A stretch of DNA of 62,713 nucleotides from Bacillota bacterium (GTDB lineage: Bacteria; Bacillota; Clostridia; Acetivibrionales; DTU013), in assembly GCA_023435745.1 (NCBI GenBank), contig JAEZMD010000011.1:1-62713 (forward strand), given 5' to 3'. The translations under genes were made by a program, and so were the position numbers. The notes beneath the pieces were generated by a model. It worked only from the letters and a program-made list of their open reading frames with translations. It was not told where the DNA came from and ran no database searches. Shown here piece after piece: positions 1-8,402 of the stretch (position 1 is its first letter; every line of letters begins with the position of its first letter).

Positions 1-106
1 TAATCTCTTTAAGCTTCCAACCGTTAATTTCGTAATTTATTCTATATCGCTATAAAATCAATTATGAGTATAACAGCAAAAGCTCGTTGCTAAGCTGGGC
101 TTCGAG

Positions 107-352
107 TTGTTCACGCTGAATATTCATAATGATAATGCTTATGCAAGCCATACTGAGCTTTTGCCTCCTCTTTACAGATTTTTACTAAGTATAGCATGGC
201 AAATTATGCCTGTCAAACATATTTACTTTCCTGATGATATGGTTTACATAGCAGATTTAAGTAAACATATTGAACTTATGGTTGTGCTTTATGATTTACC
301 GCAACAATCCTTGCCTGCTCTATCCACCACCGATGGTGGTTTTTTCAATTAA
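107..352 (+). CDS. doubtful short ORF, hypothetical
   Basis: An 81-codon open frame starting with TTG; I recognise no family. The frame is open upstream only to a stop at 71. No clear ribosome binding site precedes the TTG. The last codons run through the terminator hairpin at 326-346, which is unusual for a real gene and suggests either a decayed reading frame or a transcript whose true gene lies elsewhere. The region is AT-rich accessory DNA. Treat as possibly not a gene. Confidence 0.2.
   Translation: MFTLNIHNDNAYASHTELLPPLYRFLLSIAWQIMPVKHIYFPDDMVYIADLSKHIELMVVLYDLPQQSLPALSTTDGGFFN
326..346 (+). terminator. intrinsic terminator
   Basis: ACCACC-GAT-GGTGGT stem (326-331 with 335-340) followed directly by a run of T. 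It would end any plus-strand transcript entering from the left edge of the window. Confidence 0.6.
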
Positions 353-530
353 TGGGCAATTATTTTTAGAATAACACTACTTTTCCTTCATTTATCAATT
401 AATAACTGCTCAATTTGTGTGGTTATGTCAACGAACATAGGTTTTTTTCCCATTTTATCGCCCATTACTTGCAAAACTAACCGCCGGATTAATATCGGGC
501 TCGACGAAACAATTACGTTACTAAGTATAC

Positions 531-659
531 GCGACTACTCGTTTTTGCAGCTTTAGAACAGAATTATGCTCTATAAGGCCTGTTTTATAGACTACCGGCT
601 ATAAAAAAGGAATATTCATAGTAAAATATAGTCCTAAAACTGCAAAAATGAGTAGCGGT
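531..659. repeat. imperfect inverted repeat, possible MITE remnant
   Basis: Arms at about 531-557 and 633-659 pair over roughly 24 bases with one indel and two mismatches (core CTACTC-n-TTTTTGCAG against CTGCAAAAA-n-GAGTAG). The 17-base string CTAAAGCTGCAAAAACG read on the minus strand of the left arm recurs exactly at 12101-12117. The enclosed 75 bases have no obvious gene. Confidence 0.5.
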
Positions 660-732
660 CACCCCTCACCATCTATACCAAAAAATCTTTTATATTTTTC
701 AGAATGAAAAATATACCGCAGACATGCCTTCT

Positions 733-807
733 CAGGTTCAAATCCTGTCCTTAAAAAAAATAAAAACCCAGGAATTAACCTGAAGTTTTTATTTTTGGCC
801 GGAGCGG
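733..807. other. tRNA-fragment / attachment-site-like cluster around a hairpin
   Basis: Bases 733-749 are identical to 17 bases of the T-arm of the tRNA-Pro at 2894-2969, here on the plus strand. They are followed by a hairpin at 762-790 (AAAAAC..CAGG with CCTG..GTTTTT) with A/T runs on both sides, so it could terminate transcription either way. Next, at 795-807, comes a sequence resembling the 3' end of tRNA-Pro on the minus strand (complement reads CCGCTCCGGCCAA). Such fragments commonly mark edges of elements that integrate into tRNA genes; that reading is inference. Confidence 0.4.
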
Positions 808-898
808 TCTTATAGGATTTTTTAAATAAACCCAGTAAAATCAATGTTTTGTGGGAAGTCAAAAGCAGTATTAATAAAAATTATATGTAACAATTGCC

Positions 899-1000
899 TT
901 ACTCATCGTCTAAATAATATTCGCTGATTTCACGGTCTATTCTCTCAGTTTCTTCTTCTATATCACTTGCACCGCTTTCAAAACCAGGAAATACGATCAT
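899..1000 (-). CDS. 33-residue acidic microprotein
   Basis: ATG at 1000 (minus) is preceded by a strong GGAGGTG ribosome binding site at 8 bases' spacing, which is the best evidence that it is translated. The product starts MIVFPGF and is very acidic (Glu/Asp rich), ending EYYLDDE. It resembles the neighbouring 51-residue ORF: both carry V-F-P near the start, then Ser, an acidic stretch and a D/E-x-x-x-YY motif, so they look paralogous. It lies divergently from the DUF6076-like gene. Function unknown; the size and charge would fit a small regulatory or antitoxin-like peptide, but nothing proves it. Confidence 0.45.
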   Translation of the reverse strand: MIVFPGFESGASDIEEETERIDREISEYYLDDE

Positions 1001-1061
1001 TATCACTCACCTCCAAACAATGAATTTTGCACTATCCTACTAATCTTTTGTCCTATAAATA

Positions 1062-1217
1062 TTAATCTTTAAAATATAATTCATCCTGCTCTTCCTCTTT
1101 TCTACATTCGTCCCGCTTTGAATAATAATCAACGATTTCAGGGATAGTTGATTTTTCAACTTCTTCTGACGTTAAGTCCGGAAAAACTCTTTCCCATATT
1201 TCCACTGTTATCACCAT
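1062..1217 (-). CDS. 51-residue acidic microprotein
   Basis: An open frame of 51 codons on the minus strand with an AGAGAGGA purine-rich tract immediately before the ATG at 1217; internal GTG starts are also possible, so the exact start is unsure. It contains WERVFPDLTSEEVEK and ends in a Glu-rich tail (KEEEQDELYF). The V-F-P-x-[LF] motif and the tyrosine pair match the 33-residue ORF downstream, and the two would be co-transcribed with about 60 bases between them. No family recognised. Confidence 0.4.
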   Translation of the reverse strand: MVITVEIWERVFPDLTSEEVEKSTIPEIVDYYSKRDECRKEEEQDELYFKD

Positions 1218-1359
1218 TCCTCTCTCTTTACTCTAAATTAAGCATATACCTTTGTTGACTTTCCCGTCAATAGAATCTATAATGTTATTTATAGTATGTT
1301 ACTACTATCTATTTTTTATTAGAGTTTACAATCTATTTTTTATTGAGGGAGGGTTTTTA

Positions 1360-2694
1360 TTGAATCGCGTAGTATTTCAAAATGAAGGTTACAGTTTCAA
1401 AGGCGTATTTGAGTCATTTGACGAGGACAGCCGACACAATCTTCTCTTTAATTATGCAGCAAAGGATTTATCAAAATTGCCTGCATTACTTGAACAACAT
1501 ATAAATAAAAAAATGGATATATTAACTTTTGAACAAAATAACTATCAATACACCGAAAATGATTTTATAGAAATAGAAGAAACATTGATAAATCTGCATC
1601 CTTACTATAAAGAGACTCGTATAGAGGTTTTTATTGATATGATTGGTGATTATTTGGACTACTTGTTAATTCAAGCAAATAGTCATGAGAAACATCCCAA
1701 TATTCCGGAAATAAATAAATATACATGGGATTATGATGAAAATAAGAAATGGTATAAAAATATGTTCAAGATGCTAATACCGCGTATTAAAGATAATGAA
1801 TATCACTTTATTAAGACACCACATAAGCAAGTGAATTTGAGTCGAAGTGTATTTAGATTAAATCGAATTTTAGAAAACCGCTACATAAACTACATAAACA
1901 GATTGGAAACCTGTAAGGGTATTTCGAAGCATGATGCAAAAGAGTTTATTTATGTAATGCGTGTACAAGAAATTGTAAAACACATGCTTTTTTGGATATT
2001 TGACCTTTCAGCACCTATTATTAATAAACTCACGGTATCTCATCGTACATGGCTTTACAAGTATATATATGCAGACGATTTAGGTCAATTTAGTAAAGGC
2101 GTAATAAAACATTTATTTAGTAGCACCCTTTCACAGGGCAGCGCAAACGAAGGTAATGATAATGATAATATAAAATCTCACACTAATTTACGTGAACTTC
2201 TTAGTAATTTTCATACAGATCCTGAGATCACCCATAATACCGAAAAAGCATTAATTAGTGCTGTAGATTATGTGCAAGGGTTTCCAAAAGCAGGTTTTCA
2301 TGAAATGTATAGCATAAAGAATTTGGAGCAACTCCTATTTCTCGAAATATTGTCAATGGTCAATTCAAACATAGGTATTAAAAGGTGCAAAAACTGTAGT
2401 AAGTATTTTATTGTGGCAAATCAGAATATAGAGTATTGCAATAGGATCGCACAAGGTGAAGAAAAACCATGCAATATGATTGGCTCAAAACGCACTTTTG
2501 AAAAAAAATTAAAGTCAGAAAGACCGTTAGAAATTTACAATCGCGCTTATAAAACACATTATGCCCGGCGAAAAACCGGCAAAATGAAAGAATGTGAATT
2601 TATGATATGGGCAAAGGAAGCAAAAAATAATCTCGATAAAGTTAGAGCTGGGAAACTAGATATTTCAGAATTTGAAAAATGGCTTAAAATATAA
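1360..2694 (+). CDS. DUF6076-like protein with C-terminal zinc-binding motif
   Basis: A 444-residue protein of unknown role. The open frame extends upstream to 1252, but I choose the TTG at 1360 because GAGGGAGGG lies 6 bases before it and the upstream codons give a low-complexity Phe/Tyr stretch. The first two thirds are not recognisable. The C-terminal part has C-K-N-C-S-K-Y-F, a second Cys pair (YCN...PCN) and a basic tail, a zinc-knuckle arrangement seen in Firmicute DUF6076 and CGNR-type proteins, some of which are regulators. The gene is more AT-rich than the housekeeping genes and is flanked by tRNA-derived fragments, suggesting acquisition by transfer. Family assignment is from memory of the Cys pattern and is moderate. 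Confidence 0.6.
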   Translation: MNRVVFQNEGYSFKGVFESFDEDSRHNLLFNYAAKDLSKLPALLEQHINKKMDILTFEQNNYQYTENDFIEIEETLINLHPYYKETRIEVFIDMIGDYLDYLLIQANSHEKHPNIPEINKYTWDYDENKKWYKNMFKMLIPRIKDNEYHFIKTPHKQVNLSRSVFRLNRILENRYINYINRLETCKGISKHDAKEFIYVMRVQEIVKHMLFWIFDLSAPIINKLTVSHRTWLYKYIYADDLGQFSKGVIKHLFSSTLSQGSANEGNDNDNIKSHTNLRELLSNFHTDPEITHNTEKALISAVDYVQGFPKAGFHEMYSIKNLEQLLFLEILSMVNSNIGIKRCKNCSKYFIVANQNIEYCNRIAQGEEKPCNMIGSKRTFEKKLKSERPLEIYNRAYKTHYARRKTGKMKECEFMIWAKEAKNNLDKVRAGKLDISEFEKWLKI

Positions 2695-2761
2695 AGAGCA
2701 AAAAATCAGTATATTAAAATAATACATCAAATTATTCTGTACACTTAACCGGATTTTTTCA

Positions 2762-2798
2762 TAAAACCCTTGAAGATCTAAAATCCTCAAGGGTTTTA
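2762..2798. terminator. bidirectional terminator hairpin
   Basis: Perfect 12-bp stem: TAAAACCCTTGA (2762-2773) with TCAAGGGTTTTA (2787-2798), flanked by A/T-rich runs. It ends the DUF6076-like gene and, on the minus strand, follows a second copy of the tRNA-Pro 3' end (2802-2812). Confidence 0.65.
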
Positions 2799-2801
2799 TT
2801 G

Positions 2802-2812
2802 TGGTCGGAGTG
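2802..2812 (-). repeat. duplicated tRNA-Pro 3' end (att-like)
   Basis: TGGTCGGAGTG here repeats, in the same orientation, the last 11 bases of the tRNA-Pro gene at 2894-2904 (including the encoded CCA). Each copy is followed on the minus strand by its own terminator hairpin. This is the usual scar of integration at a tRNA 3' end; the short distance (92 bases) means most of any element is gone or the true distal end is farther left. Confidence 0.45.
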
Positions 2813-2863
2813 GGCTCTTTTTTCTATTTTCCCCTCAAGGTGTAAATGAGGTGTAAAAGGCAT

Positions 2864-2894
2864 AAAAAAGGGTCTCAACTTACTTGAAACCCTT
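2864..2894 (-). terminator. terminator of tRNA-Pro
   Basis: On the minus strand AAGGGTTTCAA pairs with TTGAGACCCTT around a five-base loop, followed by a T run. It begins immediately after the tRNA CCA end. Confidence 0.7.
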
Positions 2895-2969
2895 GGTCGG
2901 AGTGACAGGATTTGAACCTGCGGCATCTTGGTCCCAAACCAAGCGCGCTACCAGCTGCGCTACACCCCG
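2894..2969 (-). tRNA. tRNA-Pro (UGG)
   Basis: A complete 76-base tRNA with encoded CCA. The acceptor stem CGGGGTG pairs with CACTCCG with one G-U. The anticodon loop TTTGGGA gives anticodon TGG, which reads proline codons. The T-arm GCAGG-TTCAAAT-CCTGT is perfect for its inner four pairs. Its 3' end is duplicated at 2802-2812, and its T-arm sequence recurs at 733-749. Confidence 0.95.
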
Positions 2970-3380
2970 AAATATCAATTTTATTATGCTTTAAGCGTTT
3001 ACATCGTGCTTATACATTATAAACACTTTTCCCCCTAATGGCAAGAGGCAAAAATTGATTGAGCCGCAGCACTTAAAGGAACTTAAAGGATATGTTTTCT
3101 TGCGAAAACATTACGATACATTTGCTCAGAGTAAGAGCTGTCGGCTGAGCAAAAATTCCATTTGTGTTCAGATCTCTTCAAACATTTTGCCTGATAATTG
3201 AACATGATCGCATTTTCTACTCTTTTTTTACTAAAAGACTTGCTAAATCTGAACACATTCGAGTTTTTTGCACACCTCAGTATCGCAAAAAGCCATAAAC
3301 CAAAATTCGCGAACCCAAATCATGAACTTAATAAAATCATCATTTACCATATTGTAAACAAATTGAAACATGATAATAAC
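2970..3380. other. intergenic region with hairpins, no gene seen
   Basis: AT-rich stretch between tRNA-Pro and the ttcA promoter. It contains a direct repeat ACTTAAAGGA x2 near 3071-3090, a TGTTTTC/GAAAACA hairpin at 3093-3110, and a TTTGCTCAG/CTGAGCAAA hairpin at 3121-3153. Two short overlapping open frames (3198-3413 plus, 3243-3452 minus) lack ribosome binding sites and credible composition. Confidence 0.5.
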
Positions 3381-3409
3381 TTGATACCTCCCCCCCTCTA
3401 TTCTATAAT
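3381..3409 (+). promoter_or_regulatory. sigma-A promoter for ttcA operon
   Basis: TTGATA (3381-3386), 17-base spacer with a C run, TATAAT (3404-3409). Predicted start of transcription near 3416, about 40 bases before the ttcA start codon. Confidence 0.75.
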
Positions 3410-3457
3410 ATAAGAGGGTGCATTTATACCCTGCTTTTACTGAATCGGGCATAGCAC

Positions 3458-4192
3458 ATGCAGGGCCTGGGAGTGTTACATATCAAAAGAATATTGGGTC
3501 AAACCAGAAAAGCCATCCAGGATTACGATATGATCCGGGAGGGCGACCGTATAGCGGTTGGAGTCTCAGGCGGAAAGGATTCACTGACCTTGTTGATCGC
3601 CTTGAGACGCTTGATGGACTTTTATCCTCAAAAGTTTGATTTGAAGGCAGTTACTTTGACGATGGGCATCGGAGAGCCGGATTTCACTCCTGTCAGAGAA
3701 TTGTGCATGGACATCGGCGTAGAGTGCATTTTAGAAGAAACCGCTATAGGCAAAATTGTTTTTGAAGGCAGGCAGGAGAAAAATCCATGCTCCCTATGCG
3801 CCAATCTCAGGCGGGGAGCTTTAAACAGTACGGCCATGCGGCTCGGCTGCAACAAGGTAGCTCTCGCCCATAACCGTGATGATGTCCTGGAAACCCTGCT
3901 GCTAAGCATGTTTTACGAAGGCCGGATCCACTCTTTCTCTCCGGTTACCTATCTGGACAGGAAAGAGCTCACTGTCATCCGACCGCTTATATATGTTGAA
4001 GAGAAGCAGATAAAAGCATTTATCAGGAACCGGAACCTGCAGATCGTACAAAATCCTTGTACGGCTAACGGTCACACAAAGCGCCAGTATATAAAGGAGC
4101 TGCTCCGTGATCTTTCAGTCGATAACAGGGAAATTAAAAACATTATGTTCGGCGCCATCAAACGATCCGGGCTGGATGGCTGGCACGAATAA
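3458..4192 (+). CDS. ttcA: TtcA-type tRNA 2-thiocytidine synthase (PP-loop ATPase)
   Basis: A 244-residue PP-loop enzyme of the TtcA group, which adenylates C32 of tRNA and replaces oxygen with sulfur using a [4Fe-4S] cluster. The PP-loop SGGKDS is at residues 37-42. Three cysteines in the positions expected for TtcA cluster ligands are visible: PCSLC (C111, C114) and NPC (C201). The length is short, as usual for Firmicute members. Start: ATG at 3458 follows an in-frame stop, but no good ribosome binding site precedes it; GTG at 3473 is an alternative. Eleven bases separate it from the secreted glycosidase gene, so both share the promoter at 3381. Substrate assignment rests on family resemblance. 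Confidence 0.85.
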   Translation: MQGLGVLHIKRILGQTRKAIQDYDMIREGDRIAVGVSGGKDSLTLLIALRRLMDFYPQKFDLKAVTLTMGIGEPDFTPVRELCMDIGVECILEETAIGKIVFEGRQEKNPCSLCANLRRGALNSTAMRLGCNKVALAHNRDDVLETLLLSMFYEGRIHSFSPVTYLDRKELTVIRPLIYVEEKQIKAFIRNRNLQIVQNPCTANGHTKRQYIKELLRDLSVDNREIKNIMFGAIKRSGLDGWHE

Positions 4193-4203
4193 CGGAGGTC
4201 AGG

Positions 4204-7128
4204 ATGTTTAGAAACAAAGGAAAAAGCAAGTGTTTAGCCGCCCTCATAACAGCCGCACTTTTACTGACATCAACCACAGCAGTAAAAACATACGCAGCTG
4301 ACGCAAATGTCATTCATGAGAAAATCGACAAGCAAGTAATAACACAAGGGGTTACCCTTGAAAATATAGTCAGGTTTACCACAGACGGCTGGTACAACTT
4401 TTATGTAGCGACTATAGACATGTCCAACGAGTATATCAGCGTCGACACACTCACAAATACCGAGTCTATCGGAAAAACCGCATCGACTAAAAAGATGGCT
4501 GAGCAGAGAAATGCTGTAGCAGCAGTAAACACCAGCTTTTTCACCTCAAGTGGAAGTGGAAACGGTTTTCCCGTCGGTACCATCGTTCAATCCTCGGATA
4601 TTCTTTGCTCATACAGGGGCTTTAACCGTTACGGCGACGTAATGGCGTCCTTTTCGCTCACCGATCTCAACGAGGTCATGGTTGGATACTGGAAGGTTGA
4701 TATGAGCCTGTCCACGAAAGCCGGAGCAAAGGTGGATGTCGAGCAGTATAACGTAGGAAATAAAAATTACTATGATAAGATCAACGTATTCGACCAAAAA
4801 TGGGGTAAAACAGCAGTCGGCGCATCGGAAGCGATGCCTGATATCTTCCAGATGGTTGTGGAAAAAGGCGTTGTAACGCAATTCCTGGACGCCCAACCGG
4901 CAGCGCCAATCCCTGCAGACGGCTTTGTCGCAGTAACCCGCGCAGAGGGTGCAAAGCTGCTCCGGCAGAACTTTACTCTGGGCGATGAAGTCTCCTTGAA
5001 TATAAGCACTACACCGGACTGGAACAAGCTGAAGATGTCCATTTCCGGCAGCTCTATGCTGGTAAAGGACGGCATCGTTCCGGATACCTTTTCCTTTACA
5101 GCTTCAGATGTCGTTATTAAAAGCCCGAAAACAGCAGTTGGCAGCTCCAAAGATGGCAAAACCCTTTACTTCGTCACTGTTGACGGAAGGCAAAATGCCA
5201 GCATCGGTCTGACTCAAAAGGATATGGCGCTGTTCATGAAGAGCATAGGCGCCTACAATGCCATCAATATGGATGGCGGCGGTTCCACGACTATGGTTGC
5301 AAGGCCCCTGGGCGAAAAGAATGTCAAAGTTATGAACAAACCTTCCGACGGAACTACCAGGAATGTAGCGGTAGGCATCGGCGTATTTTCATCCGCGCCG
5401 AAGGCTCCCCTTGCCGGTATTATTGTTGAGACCACGGACCGGTATATCTTTACGAATGCCACAAGAGCTTTTACTGTAAAAGGTTACGATAAATATAACA
5501 ACCCAATCGATGTTGATCCCGCAGCAGTAAAATGGAGCGTTTCAGGAGTCAGGGGCACCTTCAGCGGTAATGTTTTCAAGCCCAGCACCTTTGGAGAGGG
5601 CAAGATCACGGCAACGGTGGGTAATGTTAAGGGCTCCGTAAACATCAGTGTTCTGTCCAAGCCATCCATAATAGTGCTTGACAGCAACAGCATCAAGCTG
5701 TCAGTCGGAAAGACAAAGGCTTTTTCGGTGAAAGGGGTCAATCCGAGAGGGTACACGGCAACCATAGAACCTGCTGATCTTACTTGGAAGGTCAGCGGCA
5801 AGTTTGGAACCTTCAAGGACGGCGTCTTTACTGCAACGGCACGCGGAGCGGGCTATATAGACGCTTCCTTTGGGGAGGCGCATGCTTACAGTTCGGTAGC
5901 CGTATCTGCTCCAGCGGTTACAGTCGTTGATAAGTTTGAGGAAACGAATGGCGCCTTCCGGTCCTATCCCGAGACAGTGGCAGGAAGCTACGCCGTATCG
6001 AAAAAACAAAAGGTTTCCGGGAAATCTTCCGGAGAACTGTATTATGATTTTACAACGAATACGGATGTTACCCGCGCGGCATACTTGGAGCTGAAGGACG
6101 GAGGGTATGTACTTAATGAGGGCATTACAAGAGTCGGCCTTCAGGTGTATAACGACCATGAGAATTCAGGATGGCTTCGTGCTGAAATATTGGACGCAAA
6201 CGGCAAGAGACAGGTGGTGGATTTGAGCAAGACAATGGACTGGACCGGATGGAAATACGTAGAGACCTCCGTTGAGAGCATCAAGATGCCGGCTAAACTG
6301 GTCCGCATCTATACAGTTTTGGTCAACCCGGATGCTGGAGAGCATTTAGCGGATGCAGGCTATCTATACTTTGACGACCTGACACTGACCGGCAACGGCT
6401 ACCCTTCTTTGGACGAACTGAAGATTCCCGAAAATACAAAATTCACGGATGAGGCTAACGTAGAGGTCAGAATCAGCAAAGTAACAGACGAAGCCTTTCG
6501 CTTTGGCGTTATGGGTCAGTCCCGAGCCCCGGAAAGCGACACGGAAAAGAAACTGGTGAATTTGTTTGGCGATAAGGTAACCAAGTATTTACAGCTAGGC
6601 GCTATTGTCGGCAACGGTTCGCACGAATCGGTGACAAGCCTGATTAAGAAGACTCCGATCGTTGCGACCCACACCGTCGACTTGAAAAGTACTGAGAAAG
6701 CAGATAATAAATACTCTGTCACAGACCTGAAGAATAGCAGATTTATCAGGCTCAATACCGCGAAAAAGGGTCTCAGGCTCAGTGAACCGACACAGTGGAA
6801 TCAGTTTATCAATGATTTGAACTCTTTTACAGGCAAGAATGTTTTCATCTTCATGGAAAACTCTCCTGAAACCTTTACGGACAAGCTGGAACTGCAGCTA
6901 TTCAAGGAGACGATTTCAGACTACCGGCTGGATACGCTCCGCAATGTCTGGGTGTTCTATAGCGGAAAGAAAAATGAGTGTACTATGGAAAAAGGCGTCA
7001 AATACTTTGAAACCGCCGGATATGATGTTGAAGACCTGAACCCCGGAAAGGACAAGGCTGCTCAATATGTGTTGGTGACAGTCAAGGGAAATGCGGTAAC
7101 CTATGTTTATAAGTCGATAAACTCTTGA
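4204..7128 (+). CDS. secreted phosphodiester glycosidase (NAGPA-type) multidomain protein
   Basis: A 974-residue exported protein with a GGAGG site before the ATG. A signal peptide (basic start, hydrophobic 10-25, Ala-rich cleavage region near 30) is followed by a phosphodiester glycosidase domain (about 60-400) with NTSFFT, NG-FPVG and the hallmark DGGGSTTM (near 356-363). Bacterial members of this family are thought to remove sugar-1-phosphodiester caps from surface polymers. Residues about 405-570 form two bacterial Ig-like repeats, 575-735 a jelly-roll carbohydrate-binding-like domain (YLYFDDLTL near its end). The last 225 residues resemble a calcineurin-like phosphoesterase whose metal ligands are mostly replaced. 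Likely acts on the cell wall. The pairing with ttcA appears only positional. Confidence 0.85.
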   Translation: MFRNKGKSKCLAALITAALLLTSTTAVKTYAADANVIHEKIDKQVITQGVTLENIVRFTTDGWYNFYVATIDMSNEYISVDTLTNTESIGKTASTKKMAEQRNAVAAVNTSFFTSSGSGNGFPVGTIVQSSDILCSYRGFNRYGDVMASFSLTDLNEVMVGYWKVDMSLSTKAGAKVDVEQYNVGNKNYYDKINVFDQKWGKTAVGASEAMPDIFQMVVEKGVVTQFLDAQPAAPIPADGFVAVTRAEGAKLLRQNFTLGDEVSLNISTTPDWNKLKMSISGSSMLVKDGIVPDTFSFTASDVVIKSPKTAVGSSKDGKTLYFVTVDGRQNASIGLTQKDMALFMKSIGAYNAINMDGGGSTTMVARPLGEKNVKVMNKPSDGTTRNVAVGIGVFSSAPKAPLAGIIVETTDRYIFTNATRAFTVKGYDKYNNPIDVDPAAVKWSVSGVRGTFSGNVFKPSTFGEGKITATVGNVKGSVNISVLSKPSIIVLDSNSIKLSVGKTKAFSVKGVNPRGYTATIEPADLTWKVSGKFGTFKDGVFTATARGAGYIDASFGEAHAYSSVAVSAPAVTVVDKFEETNGAFRSYPETVAGSYAVSKKQKVSGKSSGELYYDFTTNTDVTRAAYLELKDGGYVLNEGITRVGLQVYNDHENSGWLRAEILDANGKRQVVDLSKTMDWTGWKYVETSVESIKMPAKLVRIYTVLVNPDAGEHLADAGYLYFDDLTLTGNGYPSLDELKIPENTKFTDEANVEVRISKVTDEAFRFGVMGQSRAPESDTEKKLVNLFGDKVTKYLQLGAIVGNGSHESVTSLIKKTPIVATHTVDLKSTEKADNKYSVTDLKNSRFIRLNTAKKGLRLSEPTQWNQFINDLNSFTGKNVFIFMENSPETFTDKLELQLFKETISDYRLDTLRNVWVFYSGKKNECTMEKGVKYFETAGYDVEDLNPGKDKAAQYVLVTVKGNAVTYVYKSINS

Positions 7129-7240
7129 AAACTGTTATAAAAAAATGGATAATGGAGCTATGCTCAAAGTGAGGGCAAAAAGGAGCTTTTCGCCCTCAAC
7201 AAATAACAGTATGATTTCAGAAAGAAAAGAGGTAAGTTTC

Positions 7241-8323
7241 ATGCCAGCACAGATATTATTTTCATCGGTAGAATATGAAAAATATGACCATAACCTGACA
7301 CTACCCGCCAAGTTCGGACGTTTGATTGATCAGATGGATCTGGGCAAGGTTGTCAACGGCAAATGGACAGCCATTAAAATGCATCTGGGAAGGTATATCG
7401 GTTACTCGACAATACCTCCGCTTTTTGTAAAAATATTGGTGGATAAGCTTAAGGGTTACGGGGCAAAAGTATATATAACGGACCAGATCGTCTCAGAAGC
7501 AATCCCCAGAGGATACAGCGAAGAATATCTTGGCTGCCCTATCGTCGAAGCTTGTGGCGTAACCGGCAGATATTTCTATGAAAAATCCGTTGACTTTAAA
7601 ACCTTTAAAAATGTAGATGTGGCAGGCAACATCCACGATGCGGATGTCATGATAGACTTATCCCATGTTAAGGGTCATGGTGTATGCGGCTATGGCGGCG
7701 CGTGCAAGAATATTGCCATGGGCTGTGTCACCGACAGGACAAGACAACAGATACACGGTCTTGAAGGAGGCATTGAGTGGGATGAGGACATCTGCACTCA
7801 TTGCGAGCTCTGCATAAGCAGCTGTAACCATTATGCCAACAGCTTCAGCGAAGAGGGCAGGTACCGGGTGAATTACCACCATTGTACGCTTTGTCAGCAC
7901 TGTGTGAAGGTATGTCCCGTATCGGCTATGAAAATGCAGGCTAATAAGTATGAGGATTTTCAAACGGGGATGGCACTTTGTACCAAAGAGGTGCTCAATG
8001 GCTTCAAGCCCGGCCATGTCTTTTACATCAACTTTCTGATCAACATCACGGCTTTGTGCGATTGCTGGGGTCTGACCACTCCCTCGCTTGTCCCTGACAT
8101 TGGCGTAATGGCTTCCACAGATATTGTTGCTGTTGAGAAGGCCTGCCTGGATGCCATCAGGATAGAGAATCTGATTCCCGCAGGCGTTCCGAAGAACCAT
8201 CAGATGGGAGACAACGGTCATCTGTTCGAAAGGCTCCATGGCAAAAGCCCTTACATCCAGTTGGACGAACTGGAGAAGCTCGGCCTGGGATCAAAGGAGT
8301 ATGTGATTCGGAATGTCGGCTAA
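7241..8323 (+). CDS. DUF362 family Fe-S protein
   Basis: A 360-residue cytoplasmic protein of the DUF362 family with an inserted two-cluster ferredoxin domain: CTHCELCISSC and CTLCQHCVKVCP (roughly residues 185-230) supply eight Cys ligands for two [4Fe-4S] clusters. Conserved DUF362 motifs include GHGVCGYGGACKN. The family is common in anaerobes and is thought to take part in electron transfer, but no substrate is established. Start: I choose ATG at 7241 because AGAGGTAAG lies 6 bases upstream; the frame is open to 7145. It is separated by 112 bases from the glycosidase gene. Confidence 0.85.
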   Translation: MPAQILFSSVEYEKYDHNLTLPAKFGRLIDQMDLGKVVNGKWTAIKMHLGRYIGYSTIPPLFVKILVDKLKGYGAKVYITDQIVSEAIPRGYSEEYLGCPIVEACGVTGRYFYEKSVDFKTFKNVDVAGNIHDADVMIDLSHVKGHGVCGYGGACKNIAMGCVTDRTRQQIHGLEGGIEWDEDICTHCELCISSCNHYANSFSEEGRYRVNYHHCTLCQHCVKVCPVSAMKMQANKYEDFQTGMALCTKEVLNGFKPGHVFYINFLINITALCDCWGLTTPSLVPDIGVMASTDIVAVEKACLDAIRIENLIPAGVPKNHQMGDNGHLFERLHGKSPYIQLDELEKLGLGSKEYVIRNVG

Positions 8324-8402
8324 GGCTTAGCTCCGAACTGTTCCAGGTATCGTATGGCAAACATGCATCAGGGTACATTCATAAGGGCTTATACTTCAGG
8401 GC

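Larger units (their letters stand above)
353..898. other. gene-free AT-rich stretch
   Basis: No supportable gene. It holds an imperfect inverted repeat (531-659), a tRNA T-arm-like fragment (733-749), a bidirectional hairpin (762-790) and a tRNA 3'-end-like fragment on the minus strand (795-807). A 67-codon minus-strand frame here spans these sequences and is not credible as a gene. Confidence 0.6.

Noticed and set aside
659..862. 67-codon minus-strand frame
   Set aside because: It covers tRNA fragments and a terminator hairpin and has no start signals.
3198..3452. Two overlapping short frames on opposite strands upstream of ttcA
   Set aside because: They have AT-rich random composition and no ribosome binding site, and they overlap the ttcA promoter.
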